Source: Actinomycetota bacterium (GTDB lineage Bacteria > Actinomycetota > Thermoleophilia > RBG-16-64-13). From it: a stretch of DNA of 57,780 nucleotides. A program made the position numbers and the translations under genes. The notes below the pieces were generated by a model, which saw only the letters and a program-made list of their open reading frames with translations, searched no databases and was not told where the DNA came from. The stretch's first letter is position 1. Each line of letters begins with the position of its first letter. The stretch lies in the NCBI GenBank assembly GCA_018830645.1, contig JAHJSA010000004.1, forward strand, positions 1 to 57,780, in the 5' to 3' direction. Positions 1 through 9,268 of the stretch are shown piece by piece.

Positions 1-1606
1 CGCTCTGCTTCACAATGCCGTACACGGTGGAGAGCCCGAGCCCCGTGCCCTTCGCCGTCTCCTTGGTGGTGAAGAAGGGCTCGAAGATGTGGGGGAGTAT
101 CTCGGGATCGATGCCGGTGCCGGTGTCGCTTACGGCCAGCATCACGTGGGGCCCCGGCTCCGCTTCGCTGTGGGTGGCTACGTAGTCGGGACCGAGTTCC
201 ACGTTGGCCGTCTCCAAGGTGAGCTTTCCGCCTTCGGGCATGGCGTCCCGGGCGTTGATGGCCAGGTTCATGATCACCTGCTCGATCTGCCCGGGGTCGG
301 CCTCCACCGGCCAGAGTGCCGAGTCCTCCCGGAAGACCAGGTCGATGTTCTCCCCGAGCAAGCGCTTGAGCAGGTCGGCCATGGACTGGGCCACGACGTC
401 GAGATTGAAGACGTGGGGCTGCAGGGCCTGCCGGCGGGAGAAGGCCAGGAGTTGCCGGGTCAGGGCCGCCGCCCGGTCCGCCGATGCGCGGATCCCCTCG
501 ACATCCCCCCGGCTCTCAGATCCCGGTTCCACCTCGGTCAAGAGAAGGTCGGCGTGGCCGATGATGACGGTGAGCAGGTTGTTGAAGTCGTGGGCGACGC
601 CGCCCGCCAGGCGGCCGATGGCCTCCATACGCTGGCTCTGGCGGAGCTCCTCTTCTGCGTGCTGCCGTTGAGTCGACTGGTACCTGAGTTCCTCGACGGT
701 CTGCTCGAGGTCGAGTGTGCGTGCCCGCACCCGATCTTCCAGTTCCTCCTTCGCCTCGGTGAGCGCCGTCTCCCGCTGCTGCAGGCGTTGGAAGATGACC
801 GCATAGGGGCGCGACACGCCGGTGCTGACGACGGCCACCAAGAAGAGAGCGAAGGCGGCGATCTTGGCCAAGTGGCCGATGAAGTTGGGTAACCCGAATA
901 CACTCACATACAGGGTGAAGGCGAACTCAGCCAGGACAGTCATGCCGAGGGCGGCGAGCAGGAGTCGATAGACGGCTGGGTGGAACTCGCCCCGCCTTCT
1001 GTAGAGACGGTAGCCGGCCAAGAGGAGTACGAGGATTATGGCGTACTCGCTGATCTTCTTGAATTCCGTCAGACCCGAGGTCTCTGAGTACGCCACAGGG
1101 AACACGTGCAGGTAGAAGATCGCCGCGAACCCCACGGCTACGTACGCTCCGTAGAGGGTGGCCGTGGTCAGTATCTTGAGTCTTCGGCCGACGAAGAAGG
1201 TGGCCAGAAGCAGCGAGAGGGCCTGGAGGTAGCGGGCGAGCAGCCACAGTTGCGTCGCCGAGTTGGCGGTCGCGGGATCGAAGACCCCCATGCCTTTGTA
1301 GGCCAACATGTGAAACATGTCGACGACGCCGACGAACAGGGAGGAGATGCCGAGGAGCAAGAAGAAGTGGTTGTCCAGCACGTCCCGGCAGGCCCAGGTG
1401 ACGGCGAACACGCTCACGGCGACGGCCACGCTGAAGGTCTCGACCAGGCCGTGGAAGAGTAGGTAGTTGCGGAGGCTGGCGGCATACAGGGCGGCTGCGA
1501 GCGTCAGGAGGAGGAGCACAGTCACCGTGCGTCGGGGAATGATCGGCGTGGTGTCAGTCTCTCTCAAGGCACTCCACCACAAGGATCTTGGGGTTCGCGG
1601 GCACAA
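1..1606 (-). CDS. MASE3-domain sensor histidine kinase (3' end outside window)
   Basis: Membrane sensor kinase that would autophosphorylate on His and pass the phosphate to a response regulator. The reverse strand reads open from TTG at 1606 to the window edge. The first ~230 residues form about seven hydrophobic segments resembling MASE3, including a stretch reading FVGVVDMFHMLAYKGMGVF. A charged coiled-coil linker follows, then the H-box GGVAHDFNNLL with phospho-acceptor His about residue 339. An HATPase domain ends at the edge in the G box GTGLGLSTVYGIV. The start was chosen for the GAGGAGG site 5 nt upstream; TTG at 1567 is an alternative. A receiver domain could follow outside the window. 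The ligand is unknown. Confidence 0.88.
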   Translation of the reverse strand, partial: MCPRTPRSLWWSALRETDTTPIIPRRTVTVLLLLTLAAALYAASLRNYLLFHGLVETFSVAVAVSVFAVTWACRDVLDNHFFLLLGISSLFVGVVDMFHMLAYKGMGVFDPATANSATQLWLLARYLQALSLLLATFFVGRRLKILTTATLYGAYVAVGFAAIFYLHVFPVAYSETSGLTEFKKISEYAIILVLLLAGYRLYRRRGEFHPAVYRLLLAALGMTVLAEFAFTLYVSVFGLPNFIGHLAKIAAFALFLVAVVSTGVSRPYAVIFQRLQQRETALTEAKEELEDRVRARTLDLEQTVEELRYQSTQRQHAEEELRQSQRMEAIGRLAGGVAHDFNNLLTVIIGHADLLLTEVEPGSESRGDVEGIRASADRAAALTRQLLAFSRRQALQPHVFNLDVVAQSMADLLKRLLGENIDLVFREDSALWPVEADPGQIEQVIMNLAINARDAMPEGGKLTLETANVELGPDYVATHSEAEPGPHVMLAVSDTGTGIDPEILPHIFEPFFTTKETAKGTGLGLSTVYGIVKQS

Positions 1607-1723
1607 GTTTCCCTCCTCAGTGCGCAGTGCAGACTCGCAGGGCCCCGTCTCCGCCGGCCTCTGCCTTTTTGTGGGTATCGGCAAGAAGGCCGCTGCATAT
1701 TACAGGCGCGTGGCCGTCTCACA

Positions 1724-1902
1724 TCAGCCCCGGCTGGAGCCGCAGGCGACTCGTACCTCTTCCGGTAGGTCCTTGGCCAACTTCGACACCGCCACCCTGA
1801 TCCCTTGCAGAGGTAGTTCTCCTATCCACCAGATGCTGTTGAAGCCTCCGTAGGGCGTGCCCCAACTGATGGAGTCGGGCCCGGGCGACGGCGGCGGCAG
1901 GC
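1724..1902 (-). pseudogene. 3' tail of an unidentified gene, cut by the IS remnant
   Basis: The reverse strand is open from a TAG at 1903-1905 to a TGA at 1724-1726 and has no start codon. The peptide ends with a protein-like stretch containing SISWGTPYGGFNSIWWIGEL, then an amphipathic VAVSKLAKDLPEEVRV segment. This composition is unlike random GC-rich translation, so I read it as the C-terminal ~55 residues of a gene whose front was lost when the neighbouring IS21 element inserted or deleted. I do not recognise the family. The 117 nt between it and the histidine kinase show no gene. Confidence 0.35.
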
Positions 1903-1954
1903 CCTAGAAGGAGAGGACGAGGGAGGCGACGGGGCGAGGAGGTGGCCAGCCCAC

Positions 1955-2404
1955 GTGGGGGTGGGCAAGACCCACGTGGCCCAGGCGCTTGGGCACCTGG
2001 CCTGCCGGCGGGGCTACTCCGTCCTCTTCCAGAAGACGAGTCGCGTGCTGGCCGAGCTCGCCGGAGGGCGGGCCGACGGCAGTTACGAGATGCGTCTGCG
2101 TCGCTTGGCCCGGACACAGCTGCTCATCCTCGACGACTTCGGCCTGCGGGGCTTCACCGCTCCCCAAGGCGACGACTTCTACGAACTCATCTGCGAACGG
2201 CACCGCCACGGCTCGCTCATCCTCACATCCAACCGCTCGCCCAAGGACTGGTATGAACTCTTCCCCAACCCGGTGGTGGCGGAAGGGATCCTTGATCGGC
2301 TGGTGAACTCGGCCTTCCACGTGCCCATGGAGGGAAAGAGCTACCGACCATACAAGCGACCCGGGCAGGGCGTTCCCCTTGCCAAAGGAGGTGAGAAGAG
2401 CTAG
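1955..2404 (+). pseudogene. istB: IstB-like transposition helper ATPase, 5'-truncated
   Basis: IstB is the AAA+ helper that directs the IstA transposase of IS21 elements. The 149 codons left begin exactly inside Walker A (GVGKTHVAQALGH). They continue through Walker B (LLILDDFGL), the sensor region LILTSNRSPKDW and the normal C-terminal ILDRLVNSA segment. Intact IstB is about 250 residues, so roughly 90-100 N-terminal residues are missing. The codons just upstream do not resemble IstB and run into a stop at 1904. The GTG at 1955 is only the first available codon, not a believable native start. Confidence 0.85.
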
Positions 2405-2423
2405 AACTAACCGACGAGGACGG

Positions 2424-2468
2424 GTGGGGAATTAGGTGGCGTTGGGCGTGGGGAATTACGCGGCGTTC
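2424..2468 (+). repeat. IS21 terminal tandem repeats
   Basis: Two imperfect copies of GTGGGGAATTA(G/C)... begin at 2424 and 2448, a 24-bp period. They sit just downstream of the istB stop. IS21-family ends usually carry several such internal repeats, which act as transposase-binding sites. Confidence 0.7.
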
Positions 2469-2543
2469 GACAACACGGTCCACGGACGCTGCCACTATGT
2501 CCGGGTCGTGCCAGTGCAATGCTGGTCAGGCCGCCGTAGCAAG

Positions 2544-3863
2544 TCAGCTGACTTCCCACTCATTCAGTAGCCATTCTCTTACCGTCTGCCCTTCTGCATC
2601 GTCTATAGGTGGCCTCCACCCTGGTGTCGCCAGTCTGGCGGCACGCGCCTGCTCCTCTGGGAGGCCCTTCCCAGGATCTGGAAGCCTCGGCTGGCCGGAA
2701 CGCCTCAGCGGAGACGGCATCAAGATACCGGGGGGTGGGACATAGAAGGGATCCGAGCTGCTGGCGCGCCTGCCCCAGCGCATGCTTCTGTGAAGACATA
2801 GATCATGCCCGTGATGAGACACATCGAGCAGAGGATCAACGGGAGGGAACGTCCACCGAGCGACAGTCTCATCAACCTTCGTGTCTCTCAGCTCCAGAAG
2901 CCGAAGGTCAGCAGTCATGAACCCTTGACTCGGAGCGAAGCGAGCGCCGATGACCAGCAAGGGCGCAGGGACGATCTCACGCTGCAGAGTGACTTCAACC
3001 ACATGCCCACAGGCCTCGATCACGCTTGAGTCACCGTGGAAGTCGTAGCGAAAGGATATCCAGCGGCCCGGCTCCACACTTGGCCCTGAGTACGAGACGA
3101 TCGGATCCACCCCAAGGTCTCTGACAGCCATCCGAGCGTCTCCGTGCCCGAGCAGCCGCCCGACCTCGAAGACTCCCTGGGCTGAACCCCTGATGTCTGA
3201 CCCGCATGAAATAGGTCCGGTAGGCCGGCCAAACCAGACAATAGGTTCGAAATAAGGCAAGGCGTACCCGGGCTCTTGGTTTGGGAACCAGATCTCGCCT
3301 CGGATGTGGAATTCCTGCATGGCCGAAAACCCGTGGTCCATCGTGTAGCAGAAATCGTCCGTCTTGAACCGAAGGCAACCGTTGCCGGTTGCGACTTTGA
3401 GTTCGTCGTGAAAACGAATGATCTCTGCTTCCAGCACGGAGGCCGACTCCGGAAGACCTTGATTGGTGTCAAAGCGCAGAGTCACGGTCTGTTGCCGCTC
3501 CCAGCCAGGGCAAGTCGCCTGAAGAGAAACGGAAGCCTGGGATGCAGTCATCCATAGAACCGTATCGTTCCTGGTGTCTACAACCACAATAGCGACTGGA
3601 CGACTTCGGCCGTACGCGAAGTGTTTGAGGTGGGCGGTCTCCATGCGGAGGGCCAACTTCCCCCCCACATAGCGGGGTGATGATGTGCCCTTCAGCTGCA
3701 CGTCGAACTCGACACCGGAGACCTGACCCGAGTGAGCCAGCTGAACAACGAAGTCAACTCCATAGTCCGGATGCTGCTGGCGCAGGATCCAACTCGTGGG
3801 CACCATTCGGGCAAATGTAGCCTGCGCGGCTGAATCAACTTCATGGGCGATGGGACGTCGCAT
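2544..3863 (-). CDS. DUF4365 nuclease-like domain fused to a LamG-like domain
   Basis: Protein of 439 residues. Residues ~5-150 match the DUF4365 pattern: HPDYGVDFVVQL (D33, D37), then VEFDVQLKGTSS (E52, Q56, K58), then a conserved Y/F-rich core. This is a variant of the PD-(D/E)xK nuclease fold seen in defence genes. Residues ~170-345 look like a concanavalin-A/LamG beta-sandwich (hydrophobic strands, WISFRYDF, a late ARWTFPP strand). The C-terminal ~90 residues are low-complexity. It lies downstream of the KAP NTPase on the same strand, with 731 nt between them. The DUF4365 assignment is fairly firm; the LamG call and a defence role are inferences. Confidence 0.68.
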   Translation of the reverse strand: MRRPIAHEVDSAAQATFARMVPTSWILRQQHPDYGVDFVVQLAHSGQVSGVEFDVQLKGTSSPRYVGGKLALRMETAHLKHFAYGRSRPVAIVVVDTRNDTVLWMTASQASVSLQATCPGWERQQTVTLRFDTNQGLPESASVLEAEIIRFHDELKVATGNGCLRFKTDDFCYTMDHGFSAMQEFHIRGEIWFPNQEPGYALPYFEPIVWFGRPTGPISCGSDIRGSAQGVFEVGRLLGHGDARMAVRDLGVDPIVSYSGPSVEPGRWISFRYDFHGDSSVIEACGHVVEVTLQREIVPAPLLVIGARFAPSQGFMTADLRLLELRDTKVDETVARWTFPPVDPLLDVSHHGHDLCLHRSMRWGRRASSSDPFYVPPPGILMPSPLRRSGQPRLPDPGKGLPEEQARAARLATPGWRPPIDDAEGQTVREWLLNEWEVS

Positions 3864-4594
3864 CTTAGAGACGCCAACCTACGAATCCGGCTTGCAGACG
3901 GACTATGACCCACGAGTTCAGGACGCAATACCCCTGTGTCACATCATCTCCCTCGTCATCGTCGCGCCCTTCAGCACAACATGCCGCCACCAAGAGAAAG
4001 AAGCATCTCCCTGACTGCTTTCTATCTCGGCTTGACGCCTTCACATTGTTGGGTAGTCACTGACTGTTGATCGTGCCGCTATGTCGCCAGCCTCCCAGTG
4101 GTAGTCCCTGGGCCAATTGCCTGCCCACGTCCCGGCCGTCAGCTCATCAGTTCTCATCAACTCGACGTTGTCCTCAACCCAGGCTTTCCCGCGTTCCCAG
4201 GATCTCCATTAGCTCCCGATGATAGAGGTGGCCTGGACCATATGAGCCAAGATGCCAATGAGCATCGCGGCCGCCAGGAAGATGAATCCGTAGTGGAGAG
4301 CGCTAACGACAAATACCCTCTAGCAACGAGCACCACCAAACTCATTAGCACCAGGATTGCGGCCACCTACCCGGTGCCTTCCGCGCTACGTGGTCCCGTC
4401 GCCTTCTCCTCCACACGGCGGGGCAAGGCTCACTACGGCTTCTCAAAGCATATCTCGGGAGGCCCTCGGGTATCCCTCGTTCCCACTCCGCTTCCAATAC
4501 GGTGCAGGACATGTTTGAGGAGTCCACCCATGCCTCTGGGCCAGAGTAAGCCACGTACCAGCTACATGAGATCAGGCGGGAACACGCTGACAGG
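3864..4594 (-). other. 731-nt gap with a possible frameshifted membrane-peptide relic
   Basis: No intact gene is convincing here. On the reverse strand near 4200-4366, two adjacent frames each encode a hydrophobic stretch. The first contains ILVLMSLVVLVA. The second contains HYGFIFLAAAMLIGILAHMV and ends at a TAA. Together they would make a small membrane protein broken by one frameshift and a TAG. The rest of the interval shows no coding pattern. Low confidence. Confidence 0.25.
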
Positions 4595-7500
4595 TCATAG
4601 GGCGTCCCTCGCTTTCTCAAGTTCCTTGAGCGCCGAGGCGCCCGGGAAGTGGGTTTTGAGAATGCTCAAGTCGTCTTCCGTGATAGTGCCGGGCTTGAGC
4701 TTTCGCAGAGATGCTTGCCCGCTGAGCTTCCTGCACCACTCAGCTATGTGGGACTTGACGGCATTCGTGGATGCGTCCGGGAAGACCTCAATAAGACGTT
4801 GAGCTAGGTCCGCGCGATTGTCGATAGTACCGAGAACGCCATCTACGTGGTCGTAGTTCCCAAAGAGAGCTGCGGCAGTCTCGTCGATCGGGGAGAGAAC
4901 GACCAGCTTGGGAATGACGTCGAGGAAGAAGGGAGGGCCGAGGACGTCAGCGACGCGAGTGGCCTGTTGCCAGAGACGCTTCCTGTGAGGGTCGTTGAGA
5001 TCCGCCTGAGAAATCGTAGCTGTGAGAACCTCGCCGCGCGTCTTACCCTGGGCGTCAAACCAGAGGCGGAGACCGCGGTCGGGCTCGTCTTCGGGGCCGC
5101 TTACGCCCTTGTCCAGGATGCGATTAGCAGTCTGAATCCTGTCGGCAGAGTTCTGGGATTGCACCACAGAAGACCAGCCGCGGGAGAGAAGGGCTTGCTG
5201 CGAGTCGTTACCCCAGTCGATACGATCGGCGAGGCTGGCCGTCTGGTCGGGGGTGAGGTCGCTGAAGCCGCTCGTGAAGATGTCAATGGCTTGATCGGGT
5301 GCGGCAACCCATGTGGCGCAGGCAGCCTCGATTAGGGCCGTGCGCTGGTCGGCGGGGACCAACGCTCGGCTGAGCATGTCGCGAAGCGACCCAAGTAGAC
5401 CCTTGGAGGACAATTGCGGCTGGGTCACCGCAAAGCCGCGACCGTCGTGGAAAATCTGCACGGGGTCGTAGGGATTGAGGTCCACAGACGGTTCGGGCCA
5501 GTGCCCGATCATCCATGAATGAAGCGACGCGTAGTGTTGCGGCTGTCCCTTGGCTTGAGTGAAAAGGTCCTGGAGCGCCAGACCCAGGGGCCCTGTTGAC
5601 GCGTGATGGAGCACGTTCGCTACAGTAGGAAAGACACGGTCAAGATAGCCATTTGGGTTGTTGTAGCGAGCAGCGATTTGAGGAAGGAGCCTGTCGAGGT
5701 GGCTTTTCAGGGGATCAGTGCCCCAGGCATCGTCGTGCACGCCCTCCACGAAAACACGATACCGGCCCCCGGTTGGCTCGTCAATCGTGTCGGTGGAAAT
5801 GACGGGTTCAAGCTGGGCCGTGACAAGCGTCTGCGTGGATGTCTGGAGAGCGGAGAACACGGAGGCGAAGAGCTCGCCGCAATCGATGGGTAGATCATCG
5901 AGAATGCGCTGGGCCCAGTTGTCGAAAACGCGTTGGGCTTCTGTCGCGTCGCCGCGCTGAAGCTCCTTTACGATGTCGCAAGACAGAGAGGCCGTACTGT
6001 CGTCCTGGCTCAAAAGGATGGCGAGATCGGAGAGCGAGTGGAGCGTAGTATTGTCGATGTCTGAAAGTCTCGTCCGAACCAGAGTGAGCAGGGTCAGCAA
6101 CGCGGGATCGAGGTCGAGTTCCCACTCATCATCGTTCGCGGCCTTGCTCAGGCGTTCGACGAAGGCGGCTACGAACTCCGAAATCTGAGAGGCACCGGGC
6201 GAGGTGACGTGCTCGGCCATTACCTCCCAAGCGACTTGGGATGCCTCAGATGGTTTAAGGGCCACGTACCGGGTGAGATCCTTCCAGAGAATCTGACGTT
6301 CGTCTTCCCCGGCGGACCAAAGTGTGGAAAAGACATTGCGCCCCCGCCCGATGGCCTGCGACACGTCGAAGCCGAGCACTGTTTCGCTCTCGAGCTCAGC
6401 GGCAAGAAGATCAGTGTAGCGATCTGCTAGTCCAGGAAGAAGGTGGTCTTCGTGGTCAGCCATCCATCGCTCGAGATCTTCGAACGGGAGCTGATGGTGC
6501 TTGCCGCCGATTCTGACGGTTCGATTCACGAGCCACGCGAGGAGTTGAGCGTCGGCCGCGCGGTCAAGGTCGTGATCTCGACGGATGGGTAGGACCAACG
6601 CGACGGTGGCCCGAGCAAAGGCCACGGCCTCCTCAAGGTTAGGTGGTTGCATTCCCTCAAGTCGGAGGCGTACATCTTCGTCGACGGTCAGAACGTCGTC
6701 GACAAGGCGGGATGCGACAGCCCGCCGATCGTCGGCGTCTGCAGCGGTGAGAACTCTGTCGATCTTCTGGATGCCAAGTTGCGAGCGGAGGTCGGCAGAG
6801 TCACCAAGCTCGCGACAGAGCGAACCAAGCAGCAAATGAGCTGTGTCTTCGGGGAGGCGATCGACCAAATCAGCGATAACGCGGGATGCGCCAGTCCGGA
6901 GCGTAGTCGTCTCATGGCGTAGCTCCTCCGCCATCTGGTACAGAAGACGCGCTTCGTCTTGCTGGAGTTGCGCGGCATCGATGTGCCTCCCAAGCCCCTC
7001 CAACACGCCCTGGGTATCACCGGAAACGAATGCTCCGTAGATGATGGTAGCTTTTGACCCGAACTTGCGGGTGATCGGATCCTCCGACAAGAGCAGGAGG
7101 CTCTGCAGCGAGTCAGGCCATCTTAGGCCGACAAGGCTGGCAAGGAACTGGCGTAGGGGACGGTGTTCCGGGAGTACTTCAAGCGGTGCACCATTGGCCT
7201 CGCCTCCTTTCTCGAGATACCGCTCGGTCAGTATTTGTTGCGTCTCGAGGGGCTGGTCTTGGAGGGGCTTCCTTCGAACCAGAACGTCAGTCAGGCGGTG
7301 GACCAGCGCTGGGTCGTTCTGCAGCTCTCGGTAGAAGTCAGGGAAGTTCACCTTTATTGCAGACAACGCCCCCAGCGAAACGGGATGTGCGGTGACGGCT
7401 CCTTCGTGGAGACCTCCGGCTCTTTCCGTGCCAAGTTCTTCGGTCTCCCGCTTCCTGGCTAGCCACCAGGCCTGGGCGAAGGCGTTCACAATCTGGAGCG

Positions 7501-8680
7501 CGTTTCGAGGATCTTGGACGCCGACGTGGATCATGCGGTCGACGATAGTGTCGATGGGGACGCCGCGAGCACTAAGATCGGCCTGGATACTAGGGATCTC
7601 GTTTAGTTGCTTGATGGCATACCGGCGCATGTCGCTGCGAGGAAAGGGGGGGATATCAAGGCGGAACTGGAAGATGCGATCGAGGTAGCGGCGGGCGTCC
7701 GAGTGGGTGAATACGGTGCCGGGCAGGTCGCCTTGCCGTCGACCTTTGAAGAGAGCGTCTGCGACTCTCGCCTCGTCACAGGAGATGACAAACACAAGGC
7801 CGAGGCCCTTGGGCAAGCGAGCCTCTGGGATTTCCATGAACGTCCTAACAGCGTCAAGACCCAGAACCATCTCTTCAGCTGAGAGACGATCGAGGTCGTC
7901 AACGAAGACAACGAGGCGCTCGCAGGTCTTGCCCTTCTTACCATCCAACGTCGTGCTTTGGCCGGACTTGAACTTCGCAATCTGGTCGAGAAGAAGGTCT
8001 TCGTACTGCTCAGCCGTGGTGCTGGGTAGGGCGATGCGCGTTACTGGGCGGTAGGCTGTAACGGGGGGGGACTTGATCTGCCTGAGCAGAAACGCATAGG
8101 CCCCCGTGAGGGCGAGACCGATGATCGACCGCGACAAGTCGCCTTGAAGAGGCAGAACCGATAGCGCGAGAAAGAGGAGGCCGAGGAGTAGCAGAAGCGA
8201 GATAACAAAGGCAGGAAGGGGCATCGCCCATGCTCTAAGAACGTCCCATGTGTGCTGGCCCCAAGCTTTCGGTTCTTCGCGAGACTCGCTGACTTGGCGA
8301 AAGAGGCGGTCCTGGAGATTCTCTTCGTCGCCCCCCAACTCGCGAAAGACGTGCCGGAGCAAGGCGCGCTTGATGTCCTGCTCCCTTCCGCCGAAGCGCC
8401 AAGCATTAAAGGTAATGCTGTGGATCCGATCGGGCCGCGTGCGGCCGGCGTCGTTCTTGCGCGCGTCGTTTAGGAGGTCATGAACATACAGTTCTTTGAT
8501 TGTGCTCTTCCCGGTGCCCCAGCCCCCGAGAAGGCCGATGCTGAACGGAGGAGCATGCTTCTCTGATTCGATGAGGCTTTGTAGAGCGTACGCGAAGTGT
8601 CTGTGACCGAAGGCATCTCGGTCAGCGGTGGAGATTTGCCGGTCAAGGCATGACGGCATAAGATTGTTTTCTCTGGTCAT
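4595..8680 (-). CDS. giant KAP-family P-loop NTPase with transmembrane insertion
   Basis: 1361-residue KAP NTPase. Walker A is GGWGTGKST near residue 52, followed by the KAP-typical FNAWRF. Two or more hydrophobic helices (ALSVLPL and ALTGAYAFLL regions, ~150-210) are inserted before Walker B, LVVFVDDLDRL, near 260, with the FVISCDEARV sensor strand after it. This membrane insertion is characteristic of KAP proteins. The remaining ~900 residues are helical, repeat-like and of unknown function. The start at 8680 is preferred over 8719 because GAGGG lies 7 nt upstream. KAP NTPases recur in anti-phage systems (RloC/Qat/Avs-like contexts). The neighbouring DUF4365 gene may be its partner, which is inference. 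Confidence 0.85.
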   Translation of the reverse strand: MTRENNLMPSCLDRQISTADRDAFGHRHFAYALQSLIESEKHAPPFSIGLLGGWGTGKSTIKELYVHDLLNDARKNDAGRTRPDRIHSITFNAWRFGGREQDIKRALLRHVFRELGGDEENLQDRLFRQVSESREEPKAWGQHTWDVLRAWAMPLPAFVISLLLLLGLLFLALSVLPLQGDLSRSIIGLALTGAYAFLLRQIKSPPVTAYRPVTRIALPSTTAEQYEDLLLDQIAKFKSGQSTTLDGKKGKTCERLVVFVDDLDRLSAEEMVLGLDAVRTFMEIPEARLPKGLGLVFVISCDEARVADALFKGRRQGDLPGTVFTHSDARRYLDRIFQFRLDIPPFPRSDMRRYAIKQLNEIPSIQADLSARGVPIDTIVDRMIHVGVQDPRNALQIVNAFAQAWWLARKRETEELGTERAGGLHEGAVTAHPVSLGALSAIKVNFPDFYRELQNDPALVHRLTDVLVRRKPLQDQPLETQQILTERYLEKGGEANGAPLEVLPEHRPLRQFLASLVGLRWPDSLQSLLLLSEDPITRKFGSKATIIYGAFVSGDTQGVLEGLGRHIDAAQLQQDEARLLYQMAEELRHETTTLRTGASRVIADLVDRLPEDTAHLLLGSLCRELGDSADLRSQLGIQKIDRVLTAADADDRRAVASRLVDDVLTVDEDVRLRLEGMQPPNLEEAVAFARATVALVLPIRRDHDLDRAADAQLLAWLVNRTVRIGGKHHQLPFEDLERWMADHEDHLLPGLADRYTDLLAAELESETVLGFDVSQAIGRGRNVFSTLWSAGEDERQILWKDLTRYVALKPSEASQVAWEVMAEHVTSPGASQISEFVAAFVERLSKAANDDEWELDLDPALLTLLTLVRTRLSDIDNTTLHSLSDLAILLSQDDSTASLSCDIVKELQRGDATEAQRVFDNWAQRILDDLPIDCGELFASVFSALQTSTQTLVTAQLEPVISTDTIDEPTGGRYRVFVEGVHDDAWGTDPLKSHLDRLLPQIAARYNNPNGYLDRVFPTVANVLHHASTGPLGLALQDLFTQAKGQPQHYASLHSWMIGHWPEPSVDLNPYDPVQIFHDGRGFAVTQPQLSSKGLLGSLRDMLSRALVPADQRTALIEAACATWVAAPDQAIDIFTSGFSDLTPDQTASLADRIDWGNDSQQALLSRGWSSVVQSQNSADRIQTANRILDKGVSGPEDEPDRGLRLWFDAQGKTRGEVLTATISQADLNDPHRKRLWQQATRVADVLGPPFFLDVIPKLVVLSPIDETAAALFGNYDHVDGVLGTIDNRADLAQRLIEVFPDASTNAVKSHIAEWCRKLSGQASLRKLKPGTITEDDLSILKTHFPGASALKELEKARDAL

Positions 8681-8759
8681 TGTCCAGCCCTCGAGTGTTT
8701 CATTCTGCGCACCTAACAAGCGTTATCCAGTCTGCACAACTCCACGAAGACACCAGCTG

Positions 8760-9215
8760 TCAGTCTGCATAACAATAGCAGCTGTAGTGGACAGACCGGT
8801 TGGCCGCCTGGCCGCCGCAGGGAAGGCAACCCTCTGCACCGTTCCCCTCCGCGAAGGGCGGACTGCTTCGTGGCCTCACGATCCGTCGAGCGGGTTCCGC
8901 ACCCCTTGGCCCCATTTTGTTCAACACCTGGGTGTAGATCACGGTGGTCGTCATGTCTTTGCAGCCCAGAAGAGAGCTTGGACGGTGCGGCTGTCATGGC
9001 CCGCTTCGAGCAGGTGGGTGGCCGAGGAATGGCGGAGGGTGTGGCACCCACTGCCTGGACGATACCCACCCGTTTCGCGGCGCATCACACGCGCGTTTTG
9101 TGGATGTGGCGTCGCCCCTCGTCGCGCGGGTCGGCGTTATCGGTGTCTGAGACGCATGACCTCCTGGAGGTTGCCCAGGCGAGCGTGCGTTCCCGGGGCC
9201 AGCGGCACATGAATC
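8760..9215 (-). pseudogene. integron-integrase-like tyrosine recombinase, C-terminal relic
   Basis: Three reverse frames joined in order rebuild an IntI-type C-terminus. One frame gives [15 protein letters not shown], a stop, then [12 protein letters not shown]. The next gives [20 protein letters not shown], which holds the catalytic HxxR. The third gives [19 protein letters not shown], with the catalytic Tyr in IYT. The RRHIHKTRV segment corresponds to the RRHHxHE... region that distinguishes integron integrases from XerC/D. There are at least two frameshifts and one in-frame stop, and no N-terminal half is visible. It cannot be functional. It sits between the KAP gene and qatD and marks past recombination. 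Confidence 0.72.
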
Positions 9216-9224
9216 GTCCTTGAA

Positions 9225-9268
9225 AGTGGTCAACTCTCGACGGCCAAACGGCCTACAAGTGGTTAACT
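9225..9268. repeat. 12-bp direct repeat, 32-bp period, around a small palindrome
   Basis: AAGTGGTCAACT (9225-9236) and AAGTGGTTAACT (9257-9268) differ at one base. Between them lies the palindromic GGCCAAACGGCC (9242-9253). The block abuts the 5' side of the integrase relic, where an attI-type site or integrase-binding repeats would be expected. No 3' attC hallmarks were recognised. Confidence 0.35.

Larger units (their letters stand above)
1955..2475 (+). mobile_element. right-end remnant of an IS21-family insertion sequence
   Basis: This stretch keeps the 3' part of istB plus the right terminus. The terminus has two tandem copies of a GTGGGGAATTA-type repeat and ends near cgacaaca at 2468-2475. 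Read inward this is TGTTGTCG, as expected for IS21 ends beginning TGT. There is no istA and no left end in the window, so the element is a dead fragment. It marks the left side of the accessory region. Confidence 0.75.

Noticed and set aside
89-892. 267-codon plus-strand frame at the left edge
   Set aside because: Antisense to the histidine kinase H-box and ATPase domain.
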